Positions 7,958 to 15,277 of a stretch of 31,728 nucleotides of DNA are shown in pieces. Each line of letters opens with the position of its first letter. Within the stretch, counting starts at the first letter, position 1. The stretch is from JBCDJG01 sp038748065. GTDB taxonomy: Bacteria > Pseudomonadota > Gammaproteobacteria > Pseudomonadales > Halieaceae. The stretch covers positions 1-31,728 of the forward strand of contig JBCDJG010000058.1 of assembly GCA_038748065.1 (NCBI GenBank), read 5' to 3'. Under the pieces are notes generated by a model, which worked only from the letters and a program-made list of their open reading frames with translations, searched no databases and was not told where the DNA came from. Position numbers and translations under genes: made by a program.

Positions 7958-8755
7958 GCCAAACACGCGCTGGGCGTTACCGCCCAGAAATAAGTCCCTG
8001 GCCTCGTCATCCAGGCCCAGCGCGCCAAGCTGATCGACGCAGATACCGGGGTCGATCATCGGGTAATTAGTGCCAAACAGGACCTTGCGCCGGCCATGGC
8101 CACGCAGGTAATCCACCAGTTCCTCCGGGTAGCGCTTGGGCACGTAGGCCGAAGTGTCGATATAGACATTGGGAAACTTGGTCGCCAGGGCAATCATCTC
8201 GACATGCCAGGGATAACCAATATGCCCGCCAACAATCACCAGGTCAGGGAAGTCCAGCGCGATCCGTTCGATGTGCTCAGGCCGACCGCTCTCGGAGCTG
8301 CGCAGGGGGCCCGTGTGTCCGACCTGTAAACAAACTGGCACATCCAGCTCCACGCAGGCGGTTAAGAGTGGATAATACAGCGGGTGCGAGCAGGGCAGCT
8401 CCCACAGCCATTGCACAATCCGCAGACCCTTGAAGCCGTGCTGCATCACGTACTCCCGCAGTGTTCGCACGGCTGCTACCGGGTCGCGCAGATCAACGGA
8501 CGCAAGACCATGAAAGCGGCCGGGATATTCGCGCACAAGGGCAAGTACTTCCTCGTTACTGATCAGCGCCCCGGACGGCCCAACCCAGGCGGACATCATG
8601 GCCTGGTTGACGCCTGCGTTGTCCATGGCTTGCAGCAGCACTTGCAGTGGGATGTCATGCAGGTCCTGTCCGGTCCAGCGTTTCAGAGAGTCAAAGAATG
8701 GCTGAGCAAGGAAGTGGGCATTGGGCTGCTGGGCCCAGGCGTCGATGACCGTCAC
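7952..8755 (-). CDS. Amidohydrolase_2-fold (TIM-barrel) protein with altered metal site
   Basis: This 267-aa protein has the architecture of the amidohydrolase_2/ACMSD-like family. Conserved pieces are ENPGRF-like REYPGRF, GLASVDL, GFKGLRIV, VCLQVGHTG (His147), GGHIGYPW (His178), NVYIDTSAY, RKVLFGTNYP and the closing LFLGGNAQRVFGL. The N-terminal metal-binding HxH is replaced by MTVIDAW, and the usual Asp of GTDYP is Asn230. I recall similar proteins in actinobacteria, so this is probably a real subfamily rather than decay. The substrate is unknown. It is the last gene of a minus-strand operon: its GTG start overlaps the upstream TGA by 4 bp (GTGA), so translation is likely coupled. Confidence 0.8.
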   Translation of the reverse strand: MTVIDAWAQQPNAHFLAQPFFDSLKRWTGQDLHDIPLQVLLQAMDNAGVNQAMMSAWVGPSGALISNEEVLALVREYPGRFHGLASVDLRDPVAAVRTLREYVMQHGFKGLRIVQWLWELPCSHPLYYPLLTACVELDVPVCLQVGHTGPLRSSESGRPEHIERIALDFPDLVIVGGHIGYPWHVEMIALATKFPNVYIDTSAYVPKRYPEELVDYLRGHGRRKVLFGTNYPMIDPGICVDQLGALGLDDEARDLFLGGNAQRVFGL

Positions 8756-9204
8756 CGCTGGGTGCCGCTGTCGGCGTAATCGTCGAGTCGTCCTGCGTAA
8801 AGCACCGGGCTTGAAACCTGCTCGGGCAGCAGGTAAATCATCACTCGCTCGGCGCCTTCGGGGTCCAGATCGTCCGGCGGATACTCGCCGGTAAGTGCGT
8901 AAAATCGCTCGCGCATCATCGCGCCACCCGGGTCATCGACGAAGCGAACGCTGCCGCGCAGCTCAACATAGTTCATGTGATTGGCCGGATCGATGACACA
9001 GAAGGTAGCGCGCGAGTCTGCAACCAGGTTCTTGTACTTCATACGGTTTTTCAGCGTAGAAATTTCAACCTCTTCTCCCGTCCAGTGAAAGCTGACCGGG
9101 TTGGTGGAAACAAAACCATCTTTTTGCCTCAGGGTACTCAGGCACCCCAGAAACGTGGCGTTCAGCACCGCTATCTGTCGTTCTGTCAGCTCTTTCCTGC
9201 TCAT
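8752..9204 (-). CDS. PPOX-fold (pyridoxamine 5'-phosphate oxidase-like) flavin/F420-binding family protein
   Basis: This is a 150-aa split-barrel protein. The pattern LGCLSTLRQKDGFVSTNPVSFHW, then VEISTLKNRMKYKNLVADSRATFCVIDPANHMNYVELRG, is that of the small PPOX-class proteins often labelled F420-dependent. RMKYKNLVADSRATFCV is the phosphate-binding helix region of such folds. F420 use would be unusual in a gammaproteobacterium, so FMN, heme or another ligand is as likely. The gene is overlapped by 4 bp on both sides (ATGA with the patatin stop, GTGA with the amidohydrolase start), which argues strongly for a three-gene operon. Confidence 0.8.
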   Translation of the reverse strand: MSRKELTERQIAVLNATFLGCLSTLRQKDGFVSTNPVSFHWTGEEVEISTLKNRMKYKNLVADSRATFCVIDPANHMNYVELRGSVRFVDDPGGAMMRERFYALTGEYPPDDLDPEGAERVMIYLLPEQVSSPVLYAGRLDDYADSGTQR

Positions 9205-10127
9205 TTCTCGTCCTCTGTGCGGGGCTGTACCGTGACTGCGGGACGCAGCTGCTGCCCGGCTAGTTCGTAGCCTTTCTCGATCAAGGCCTGCGCCTGATCG
9301 AACTCCATAATGCCGCAGAGGCTGCGCGGGACAGTCACCACATGGTCCGGTGGGTAGGCCGCGAGCTTCTGTCGACCAATAGCTCCCTCCATGGCATCAA
9401 TCGCCTGCAGGGCCACATCGTACATACCTGTCAGACCATCGGGGCTCCCATCCTTGCGCAGTGATTCCACAAATTGACTGACCTTGCGGCTGAAAAAGGA
9501 GTCTTCGCTCTCATCGGCCGGGCTCGCGGATGGGAGCTTGACCGAGACGTCGACGGGCCCTGAAAGGTTGACCGCGATTGTCTGGTCAGTGTGATCGCGA
9601 AAGGTTGGTGCAATAGGCACAGGGTTTAGCACACCGCCATCAAGCAGGTCACGGCCCCGGTAGCGAACCGGCGCGAAAAACAGCGGGATAGCGATCGATG
9701 CGCGGATCGCATCAAACAGCGGGCCGCGGCTGATCCAGACCTCTCGTTCCTGGACAACGTCTGACGCGACTGCGGTAAATGGGATGGGTAGCTCCTCAAT
9801 CAACGCCTCTCCAGTCAGCTCGCGCAGGCTCGCTATTATCTTCTCGCCCTTTACGAGCCCCGCCGAGCCCAGGGTGAAATCCAGCAGTCGGAACATCTCC
9901 GCATGATTGATCGCGGTCGCCCAGCTGACAAACTCCTCCAGCTTACCCATAGCATGAATGCCGCCCACCAGGGCTCCAATCGAGCTTCCAGAAATGGAGT
10001 CGATGCGATAGCCGTTGTCTTCGAGCCAGCGAATGATGCCGATATGCGTGAGACCGCGGGCGCCGCCAGACCCCAGGACCAGCGAGATCGAAACAGAGTC
10101 TTTGTCCATTGCTCCAGCATAGCGCAT
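9201..10127 (-). CDS. Patatin-like phospholipase (RssA/NTE type)
   Basis: Patatin-like proteins are serine lipid acyl hydrolases with a Ser-Asp dyad. The oxyanion-hole loop is LGSGGARG (residues 19-25), the nucleophile elbow is GSSIG (Ser49), and the Asp motif is LLDGGVLNPVP (Asp163). RASIAIPLFFAPVRYRG before the Asp is also characteristic. Length (308 aa) fits a stand-alone bacterial enzyme without cyclic-nucleotide domains. It has no signal peptide, so it is probably cytosolic or membrane-peripheral. A second ATG six codons downstream (at 10109) has GGAGC just before it and begins MDKDSVSISLVLG, so either start is possible. This is the first gene of the patatin-PPOX-amidohydrolase operon. 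A 7-bp dyad lies directly upstream. Confidence 0.9.
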   Translation of the reverse strand: MRYAGAMDKDSVSISLVLGSGGARGLTHIGIIRWLEDNGYRIDSISGSSIGALVGGIHAMGKLEEFVSWATAINHAEMFRLLDFTLGSAGLVKGEKIIASLRELTGEALIEELPIPFTAVASDVVQEREVWISRGPLFDAIRASIAIPLFFAPVRYRGRDLLDGGVLNPVPIAPTFRDHTDQTIAVNLSGPVDVSVKLPSASPADESEDSFFSRKVSQFVESLRKDGSPDGLTGMYDVALQAIDAMEGAIGRQKLAAYPPDHVVTVPRSLCGIMEFDQAQALIEKGYELAGQQLRPAVTVQPRTEDEK

Positions 10128-10132
10128 CCAAG

Positions 10133-10150
10133 AGAACAGCGAACTGTTCT
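10133..10150. promoter_or_regulatory. Perfect short dyad just upstream of the patatin gene
   Basis: AGAACAG-CGAA-CTGTTCT is a perfect 7-bp inverted repeat with a 4-nt loop, ending 5 bp before the patatin start. It could be an operator or a leader hairpin that limits ribosome access. It is not a match to a gammaproteobacterial LexA box. The rest of 10151-10333 shows no gene. Confidence 0.35.
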
Positions 10151-10334
10151 GGGCTGCCAGGCATGTGCGCTGTCAGCGCGGTGTCCTTTCGGGATGCCGA
10201 AGCGGACGCGCGGGGTGACTTTCGCTTTCGACCTAATGAGCTTCGAGGATCAGTTGGGTCGGCCCCTGCTGCCGGCCTCGAGTGCAAGTTGACAAGCTGA
10301 GCACCAAGGTCGCGGGCCCACACTAACGCCCCCA

Positions 10335-10362
10335 TTGGCTGAGCCTGTATTGCAGCTATACT
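10335..10362 (+). promoter_or_regulatory. Candidate promoter of the P450 gene
   Basis: TTGGCT (10335-10340) and TATACT (10357-10362) are spaced by 16 bp and lie about 28 bp upstream of the ATG. The -10 hexamer matches the sigma-70 consensus at 5 of 6 positions and the -35 at 4 of 6. The leader would be only about 20 nt, without a clear Shine-Dalgarno. Confidence 0.4.
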
Positions 10363-10390
10363 TTGCTGCACTATCACAGGCTCGCGCGCT

Positions 10391-11605
10391 ATGCAGTTTG
10401 TCGATCTACCCGTATCGTTTTTCGACCCGGCCTTTAACCTTAACCCGGATCATTACCTGGCTTCCTTATTTGCCGACGACAATATTGTCGGCTTTCGCAG
10501 CGAAGGCATGCGTTTCCTGTTTCGCTTCGAACACTGCCGCGAGGTGATTTTCAATCGTAGCTGCCAGCGCGCCACCGGGGACCCACAAGAGCTTGCCGAG
10601 CGCGAGGCCATCTATGCTGAACGCTACCCGGTCAGGGCAGCTTACTTCGCCGCAAGCTACAACCAGGGAGAGCCAGACCTGAAATTCAAGGCCGCGGTGG
10701 GGCGCTTCGTCGCGGATGTCACTGATGAAGCCACCTTTGACGGCACCGATGGCGTGTTCGAGAAGCTCTCAGGCGGCGGACGATTGGAGAACTATGTCGA
10801 GGAAGTCTCCCTGCTGCCCATGGGAGTCTTCTTCGACGCCTGTCGCCTCACCTATGATCGCGAGCAAATACTGGCCCTGCATGAATCGGGCTGCGCGTTT
10901 CTAAAGTCCCTCGATAACTTTCGCAATGAGCAGCTCATCGCTGCTTGCGAGGCCGGGTTATCACACATACTCGCCTACGTCGATGAGCAGCTGCCACATC
11001 TGCCTACAGATTCCCCTTTGCTGGCCCTGGTTGATGCTGGTTACGCCTGCGGTATGAATCGCGACCAGATTATCGCCAATATTGGTGGCACCTTCCTGAC
11101 AGCGATCAGCAACACCGTGGGTATGTCGTCGGCCTTTATCCTGCGTTCGCTGTTGCGCGAGCGTGGCGCGCTAAATTTCCTGAAGGCACACCCAGACAGC
11201 ACGTCTCACGAATCTGTGATTTGCGAACTCCTTCGGCGTGACAATCACGTGAAGGCGCTATCGCGGCAGTTCACCGTCGCAACGCAGATCGGCGAGATGG
11301 GCTTCGACGCAGGCGAGGTCATCCACCTGTTTTTCCCGGGCGTGAACCTGGATCCTGCGCGTTGGCCCGAGCCCACACGTCTGAACTTCGAGCGCGATTT
11401 TAGCGGCGTTAATAACGTCATATTCGGAGGCTCTGTATTTACCTGCATCGGCCGCAAGCTAACGATGAGCTTCCTCGACAAGATGGTCGCAGGCTTTTTA
11501 CGCCAACTGCCTGAACGTGCCTACATTGACGATGAGGAGATAAAAATGGATGGTGACTGGACGGCTGAACGCATCATAACGCACATGCCGATCCACCTGA
11601 GCTAG
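10391..11605 (+). CDS. Divergent cytochrome P450 with atypical I-helix
   Basis: The C-terminal half is clearly P450. It has a K-helix ExxR (Glu279-Leu-Leu-Arg282), then SRQFT with the usual heme-propionate Arg, then VNLDPARWPEP (NRDPxxFPDP in the family). The heme loop is FGGSVFTCIG with the axial thiolate Cys352. Two features are odd. The oxygen-activating I-helix motif (AGxET/DT) reads GGTFLT at 232-237, so the acid and its partner Thr are replaced by Phe and Leu. In the heme loop the second Gly is Ser348 and the usual His is Phe350. There is no membrane anchor, as for bacterial soluble P450s, and 404 aa is normal. Conventional monooxygenation is therefore doubtful; peroxygenase-, isomerase- or dehydratase-type chemistry is possible. 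No ferredoxin or reductase gene is adjacent. Its TAG stop shares the palindrome CTAG with the convergent desaturase stop. Confidence 0.85.
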   Translation: MQFVDLPVSFFDPAFNLNPDHYLASLFADDNIVGFRSEGMRFLFRFEHCREVIFNRSCQRATGDPQELAEREAIYAERYPVRAAYFAASYNQGEPDLKFKAAVGRFVADVTDEATFDGTDGVFEKLSGGGRLENYVEEVSLLPMGVFFDACRLTYDREQILALHESGCAFLKSLDNFRNEQLIAACEAGLSHILAYVDEQLPHLPTDSPLLALVDAGYACGMNRDQIIANIGGTFLTAISNTVGMSSAFILRSLLRERGALNFLKAHPDSTSHESVICELLRRDNHVKALSRQFTVATQIGEMGFDAGEVIHLFFPGVNLDPARWPEPTRLNFERDFSGVNNVIFGGSVFTCIGRKLTMSFLDKMVAGFLRQLPERAYIDDEEIKMDGDWTAERIITHMPIHLS

Positions 11606-12411
11606 TCACTGGGGCGCGGCAGCTTCAGCAGAATTTGGTCGATACGGCCGTCGCGGCGTTCGCGCTGATACTCAAGACCCAGTTCAAAGTCTCGGTGCTC
11701 GTCGAAGGGACGATGCTTCGCTGTGCCAAATACATAATCAAACCACGGCACAACGCTGCCATAGTTGCTGTTAGTGAAGTTTCGTTCGCTGCTGTGGTGA
11801 ACCCTGTGGAAGTCTGGCGTCACCACCAGCAGGCGAAGCCAGCGCTCCCACCCTGCGGGCACAAGCATGTTGGTATGGCTGAACACCGTCAGAAATGCCG
11901 TAAACACGTAGTAGGCCAGAACCGCATTGGGGCCGACACCCAGTAACATGATCAGCGGTGAAATCACCGGCATAAATACAAGGGGCTCAAGCGGATGGTG
12001 GCGATAGCTGGTGCTAATGTCGACGTCGACATCGCTATGGTGCACCGCATGCACGGGCCACAGCCAGCTGATCTCGTGGAAGGCCCTATGCGTCCAGTAG
12101 CCAATGAACTGGGTTACCACGATCAGCGTGATAAATGGCAACCAGAAGCCGGCCGGGTAGCTCTGGAACAGGCCGACCTGGTTGATAACAGTCCACTGAG
12201 CGATAGCGAGGCCCAGGCCATAGCTGGCCAGGCGCGTTATCGTCCAGGTAATCGCCGCCAGAGAAAAATTGTTGCCCCAGCGCCATGCCAGTGACTGACT
12301 GGGCTCACGCCTTGGGACAAACATCTCCGCCGCCATACAGATAGCCAAGCATGTCGCCGTGACGAACAGCGTGAACTGTGTGCTTTGATCGAAGAGCTGT
12401 TGCCAGTCCAT
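11602..12411 (-). CDS. Sterol desaturase / fatty acid hydroxylase superfamily membrane protein
   Basis: This is a 269-aa integral membrane di-iron enzyme of the ERG3/SUR2-like superfamily. The histidine clusters that bind iron are all present: HRAFH (108-112), HAVHH (121-125), RHHP (138-139), His179 in FSHTN, and HRVHH (202-206). Hydrophobic segments lie near residues 12-30, 50-72, 88-106 and 143-180, with a cytosolic C-terminal tail. Members hydroxylate or desaturate lipids (sterols, hopanoids, ether lipids, carotenoids); the substrate cannot be read from sequence. It converges on the P450 gene, and both stops use the same 4 bp. Confidence 0.9.
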   Translation of the reverse strand: MDWQQLFDQSTQFTLFVTATCLAICMAAEMFVPRREPSQSLAWRWGNNFSLAAITWTITRLASYGLGLAIAQWTVINQVGLFQSYPAGFWLPFITLIVVTQFIGYWTHRAFHEISWLWPVHAVHHSDVDVDISTSYRHHPLEPLVFMPVISPLIMLLGVGPNAVLAYYVFTAFLTVFSHTNMLVPAGWERWLRLLVVTPDFHRVHHSSERNFTNSNYGSVVPWFDYVFGTAKHRPFDEHRDFELGLEYQRERRDGRIDQILLKLPRPSD

Positions 12412-12526
12412 AAGGGGCCTGTCACTTGAGCTTGTGGGTCGGCTGGGTAATCATCTGCCGATAACCGGCGACGATCACCCGAACCCCAGTGTAGGGGCCC
12501 CTTTCAGAGACAACAAGGAGCGTACC

Positions 12527-13792
12527 ATGTCTGCCCAGTTTCGCGTGCTCGTTTCAGTCGCGCTGTTTGTTGCCTCTGGGTTGCTGATTTGGCAGGTTTT
12601 CTTCGTAGATCGCTCCCAAAAGCCTGTTTTGGCGCAGCCTGCGGCTCCCTCGATGAGCGCGAAACCCTACGCAGCGCGTGACTGGGAGAAGCCCATCCCG
12701 AGCGTTCTAAATATCTCTGTATTCCTTTACTCCGACAGAGATCGCAACGGCGAGTACAGCACGGGTGATCTGCCCATCAGCGGTATTCGCGTTACCGCGA
12801 CCGACGTCGATGGCAGGCAGACTCAAAATTCGTCGAACATCAACGGTTACGCCAACTTCAAAATGTCGACGTCAGACGCGTCCGCGCCAATTTCCAAGCC
12901 CGATAGCGTCTACAATTTCGAAGTGATGGCACCGCCGGGCTGGCAGGTTAGCAGTGGAAACACTGCCCAAGCGGTGCGCTTTGTGGCCATGCCGGGATCG
13001 GTCGCCGGCCTCGTTGCCGAAATGGCACCCGCGGCGGTGGGCCTGATGCCCGACCTCACCGTTTCGGGGGCCATACAATCCACGTCAGGCCAGGCACGCC
13101 CCACAGATCTCGCCTTACTCGCCACCGACCCCAGGGGTGAGTCCCGACTCATCGCACTGGATGAGGGGGGCGCTTTCCAGTTCATGGCATCCCCCGGAGA
13201 CTGGTTGCTTCTGGCTAGCAGCGAAGGCCTCGATTGGCAGCTTGAGCGCAAGGTCGAGGTCAGGTCAGCACCCGTGCACCTCATGGACATCGTAGTAGGT
13301 GAAGTACGCCCGGAGCCGATGCCTGTCGCAATCAGCGAAGACTTCGACTGGCTCACACGGTCTGTTATCGACAAGCTGCCCAACGGCCACGCCGGCCTCA
13401 ACTGGGATTACCTGCTCGCGGTACATAATCAGCAGTACCAGGGGCCGGGATACGTTAACGGCTTGATAAATGGCCACGCCGTGGGCTACAACAGTTCCGG
13501 ACACCCGGTGACGGTCTCGGCGCGAGCCGGCGAGGTCTTCGATTTTGTCGGAGCCTACTTTTCCGTGGCCTGGCCCCAGGCGGCAGGGGAGACACTGGAA
13601 ATCGTTGCCTGGCGCGGCGGGGAACGTTTAAGCCGCAAGCTAATCACCCTGTCGTGGATAGGCCCGATCTATCTTGACGCTGACTTGCGTGGCATCGATA
13701 AGCTGACCCTGACCGCGAGCCATTACTGGCAGTTCGTTGTCGACGAAATGCGCTTCAGGCTCGCCCAGGCGCCACTCCCAACCCGCCCTTGA
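12527..13792 (+). CDS. Secreted/membrane-anchored SdrD_B-like (prealbumin-type beta-sandwich) hypothetical protein
   Basis: The start at 12527 is set by a strong AAGGAG (12515-12520) 6 nt upstream; the frame is open 93 bp further up but has no signal there. The 421-aa product opens with a signal anchor (FRVLVSVALFVASGLLIW), then a Pro/Ala-rich linker. Residues 60-150 are a Cna-B/SdrD_B-like domain (VFLYSDRDRNGEYSTGD, then GIRVTATDVDG, then INGYANFKM). The Asp70/Asp72/Asn74 loop looks calcium-binding. The middle has another carboxypeptidase-regulatory-like beta-sandwich. The C-terminus (about 310-415) resembles a carbohydrate-binding-type jelly roll (VTVSARAGEVFDFVGAYFSVAW, LTASHYWQFVVDEMRF). 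Its TGA overlaps the TTG start of the next gene, implying coupled translation. Function is unknown; a surface or periplasmic structural or adhesive role is inferred. Confidence 0.75.
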   Translation: MSAQFRVLVSVALFVASGLLIWQVFFVDRSQKPVLAQPAAPSMSAKPYAARDWEKPIPSVLNISVFLYSDRDRNGEYSTGDLPISGIRVTATDVDGRQTQNSSNINGYANFKMSTSDASAPISKPDSVYNFEVMAPPGWQVSSGNTAQAVRFVAMPGSVAGLVAEMAPAAVGLMPDLTVSGAIQSTSGQARPTDLALLATDPRGESRLIALDEGGAFQFMASPGDWLLLASSEGLDWQLERKVEVRSAPVHLMDIVVGEVRPEPMPVAISEDFDWLTRSVIDKLPNGHAGLNWDYLLAVHNQQYQGPGYVNGLINGHAVGYNSSGHPVTVSARAGEVFDFVGAYFSVAWPQAAGETLEIVAWRGGERLSRKLITLSWIGPIYLDADLRGIDKLTLTASHYWQFVVDEMRFRLAQAPLPTRP

Positions 13793-14577
13793 CCAGCTCT
13801 GCGTTCAGATCATTTTCCCTCGCAGTGGGACTGTGCCTTGCCGCGTGCACGCCGCAAGCGCCGCCGCCTTTGCCCGACATGGTCTTGAGTGATATCCCCG
13901 ACTTGCCCCAGCAGGGCCCGGATTTCGATACCTGGATGCAGCCGGACGTGCTCTGCGGTCCCGTCGCAGTCTCTAACTCTTTAGCCGCGCTGGAAGGGCT
14001 GGATGAGAATGCACAGATTGCCCTGGTCGCCAGACTCGCCAGGATCATGTTCACGTCTTATCGAGGCGGCACCGCACCGCGCGGAATCACAGCGGGCGTG
14101 TGGCGCTACCTGCAAGAACGGGACGTTGATAATTTCACCCTGAGGTATCGGGGCTGGCGCAGGGTGAATGAACGCTTCCAGGACATGGGGCACCTGTCAC
14201 TCGAATGGCTGCATCAAGGCCTGGGCGAGCGCTCGGCGGTTTGGCTAAACCTGGGCTTCTACTCGGAAATCGTACCGGGCTACCTTAAAAGGGAGTCGGG
14301 GCATTGGGTCACCCTGCGCGGCTACGCGGGCGGGCGACTCATCATCAACGACCCCGGCCCCTGGGTAGCCGTAGAATCGCCGCTGCCAGTGACGGCACGG
14401 CGCCCCCTGCTAACACGCGACGCCTTTGATCAACACACCTTCAGGCCGGAGCTGTTAGAACTGTCAGGCTATCCTGTCCCCCACGGGGAGCGGGCGCTGA
14501 TCGATGGCGCGGTGGTGCTCAGACTGGCTAGCTCAGGTGAACCTGACAGCAAAGGCTCCGCTCCTACTCGCGATTAG
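13789..14577 (+). CDS. C39-like cysteine peptidase lipoprotein
   Basis: This 262-aa protein has a lipoprotein signal (SFSLAVGLCLAAC, lipobox LAA-Cys20) followed by a Pro-rich spacer. Residues 50-190 resemble the papain-like C39 peptidase fold: DVLCGPVAVSNSL puts a catalytic-type Cys56 at the head of a helix, GHWVTLRGY supplies His172, and IINDPGP supplies Asp188. The order Cys-His-Asp and the IINDPxP end are typical of C39/C39_2 proteins. The start is TTG at 13789, overlapping the upstream TGA (TTGA); the signal peptide begins at once, supporting this choice. Residue 21 is Thr, not Asp, which favours outer-membrane sorting. It may process or bind a neighbouring exported protein, such as the SdrD_B-like product translated just before it. 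This is inference. Confidence 0.75.
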   Translation: MTSSAFRSFSLAVGLCLAACTPQAPPPLPDMVLSDIPDLPQQGPDFDTWMQPDVLCGPVAVSNSLAALEGLDENAQIALVARLARIMFTSYRGGTAPRGITAGVWRYLQERDVDNFTLRYRGWRRVNERFQDMGHLSLEWLHQGLGERSAVWLNLGFYSEIVPGYLKRESGHWVTLRGYAGGRLIINDPGPWVAVESPLPVTARRPLLTRDAFDQHTFRPELLELSGYPVPHGERALIDGAVVLRLASSGEPDSKGSAPTRD

Positions 14578-14593
14578 CGGCGCGCGGTCAGGC

Positions 14594-15277
14594 CTAAAAC
14601 TCATTCAGAAAGCAGGCGTTGATATCCCCGCCGTTCTCGCCGAACTCAGGGTCGCAGCAGACATCCAGATCACACTCTCCGCCGGAGGGGTCTAGCACTG
14701 TGCCTTCCAGGCACGAGGAAGTTAAACTAACAAGCCCTCCGTTCAAGGAAACGCCGCCATTGACCTTATCGACGGGCACCCGTGTCAAAAGAACACACTC
14801 ATTATTTAAAGTGATGCCCGTAATACGAAGCCCGATCCCACTGGTATTACGCACCACGAACGTGCCATCCATGGGTATGGGAATCTCGCCGCCGATATCG
14901 CTCATCAGGCTAATCAGCGGCGGGCCGGCATTCACGTCGCTGATCAGTTTGAGGCCGCTGCCGCCGCTGGCAAGCGCCGCGCTGACTGTTGCCGTGATCA
15001 GCCAAAGGCTGCCGCTGCGCTTGCGGTCGCGAAAGAAACGGATCGATACCAAGCCGAGCAAGACAGACAGCATAACCAGGGCCGCGCCCCCGAAAAGCGG
15101 GACACCGACCGCCCCGTCTGCGATGCCAACGCTCATCAGTAGGGGCTCGTACTCAATCCGGCCGACACCCATAGAACCGCCGTTACCGCCGTTCCCCGCC
15201 ATAGCGGTCATGGATGCGACAAAAAGCGAGCTAGAATACAGGCCGTGCTTGAGCACATGAGAAAAACGGACGGACAT
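14594..15277 (-). CDS. Exosortase-associated protein with mid-chain sorting signal ('midcut-by-XrtH'-like)
   Basis: The 227-aa product has an N-terminal signal peptide (likely cut after AMA, residue 27) and a Gly/Asn-rich stretch GNGGNGG. A sorting-signal-like block then falls in mid-protein: VGVP near 57-60, a hydrophobic helix to about 80, and the basic cluster RFFRDRKR. A second hydrophobic segment (91-105) and a mainly beta C-terminal domain with six Cys (161, 189, 202, 207, 208, 222) follow. Exosortase substrates normally have this tripartite signal at the C-terminus. A mid-chain version matches the class I know as 'midcut-by-XrtH'; I assign it from memory of the pattern. The exosortase itself is not in the window. 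It converges on the C39-like lipoprotein gene, 16 bp away. Confidence 0.6.
   Translation of the reverse strand: MSVRFSHVLKHGLYSSSLFVASMTAMAGNGGNGGSMGVGRIEYEPLLMSVGIADGAVGVPLFGGAALVMLSVLLGLVSIRFFRDRKRSGSLWLITATVSAALASGGSGLKLISDVNAGPPLISLMSDIGGEIPIPMDGTFVVRNTSGIGLRITGITLNNECVLLTRVPVDKVNGGVSLNGGLVSLTSSCLEGTVLDPSGGECDLDVCCDPEFGENGGDINACFLNEF

Noticed and set aside
8752..9204. Naming the PPOX-fold protein a pyridoxamine phosphate oxidase (pdxH) or a true F420 enzyme
   Set aside because: It is shorter than PdxH and lacks its C-terminal signature, and F420 synthesis is rare in gammaproteobacteria; only the fold-level call is supported.
12412..12503. AAGGGGCC (12412-12419) and GGCCCCTT (12496-12503) flanking the desaturase/SdrD_B-like divergent region
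   Set aside because: Low-complexity G/C arms 76 bp apart, one touching a start codon; chance is likely. No operator is claimed.
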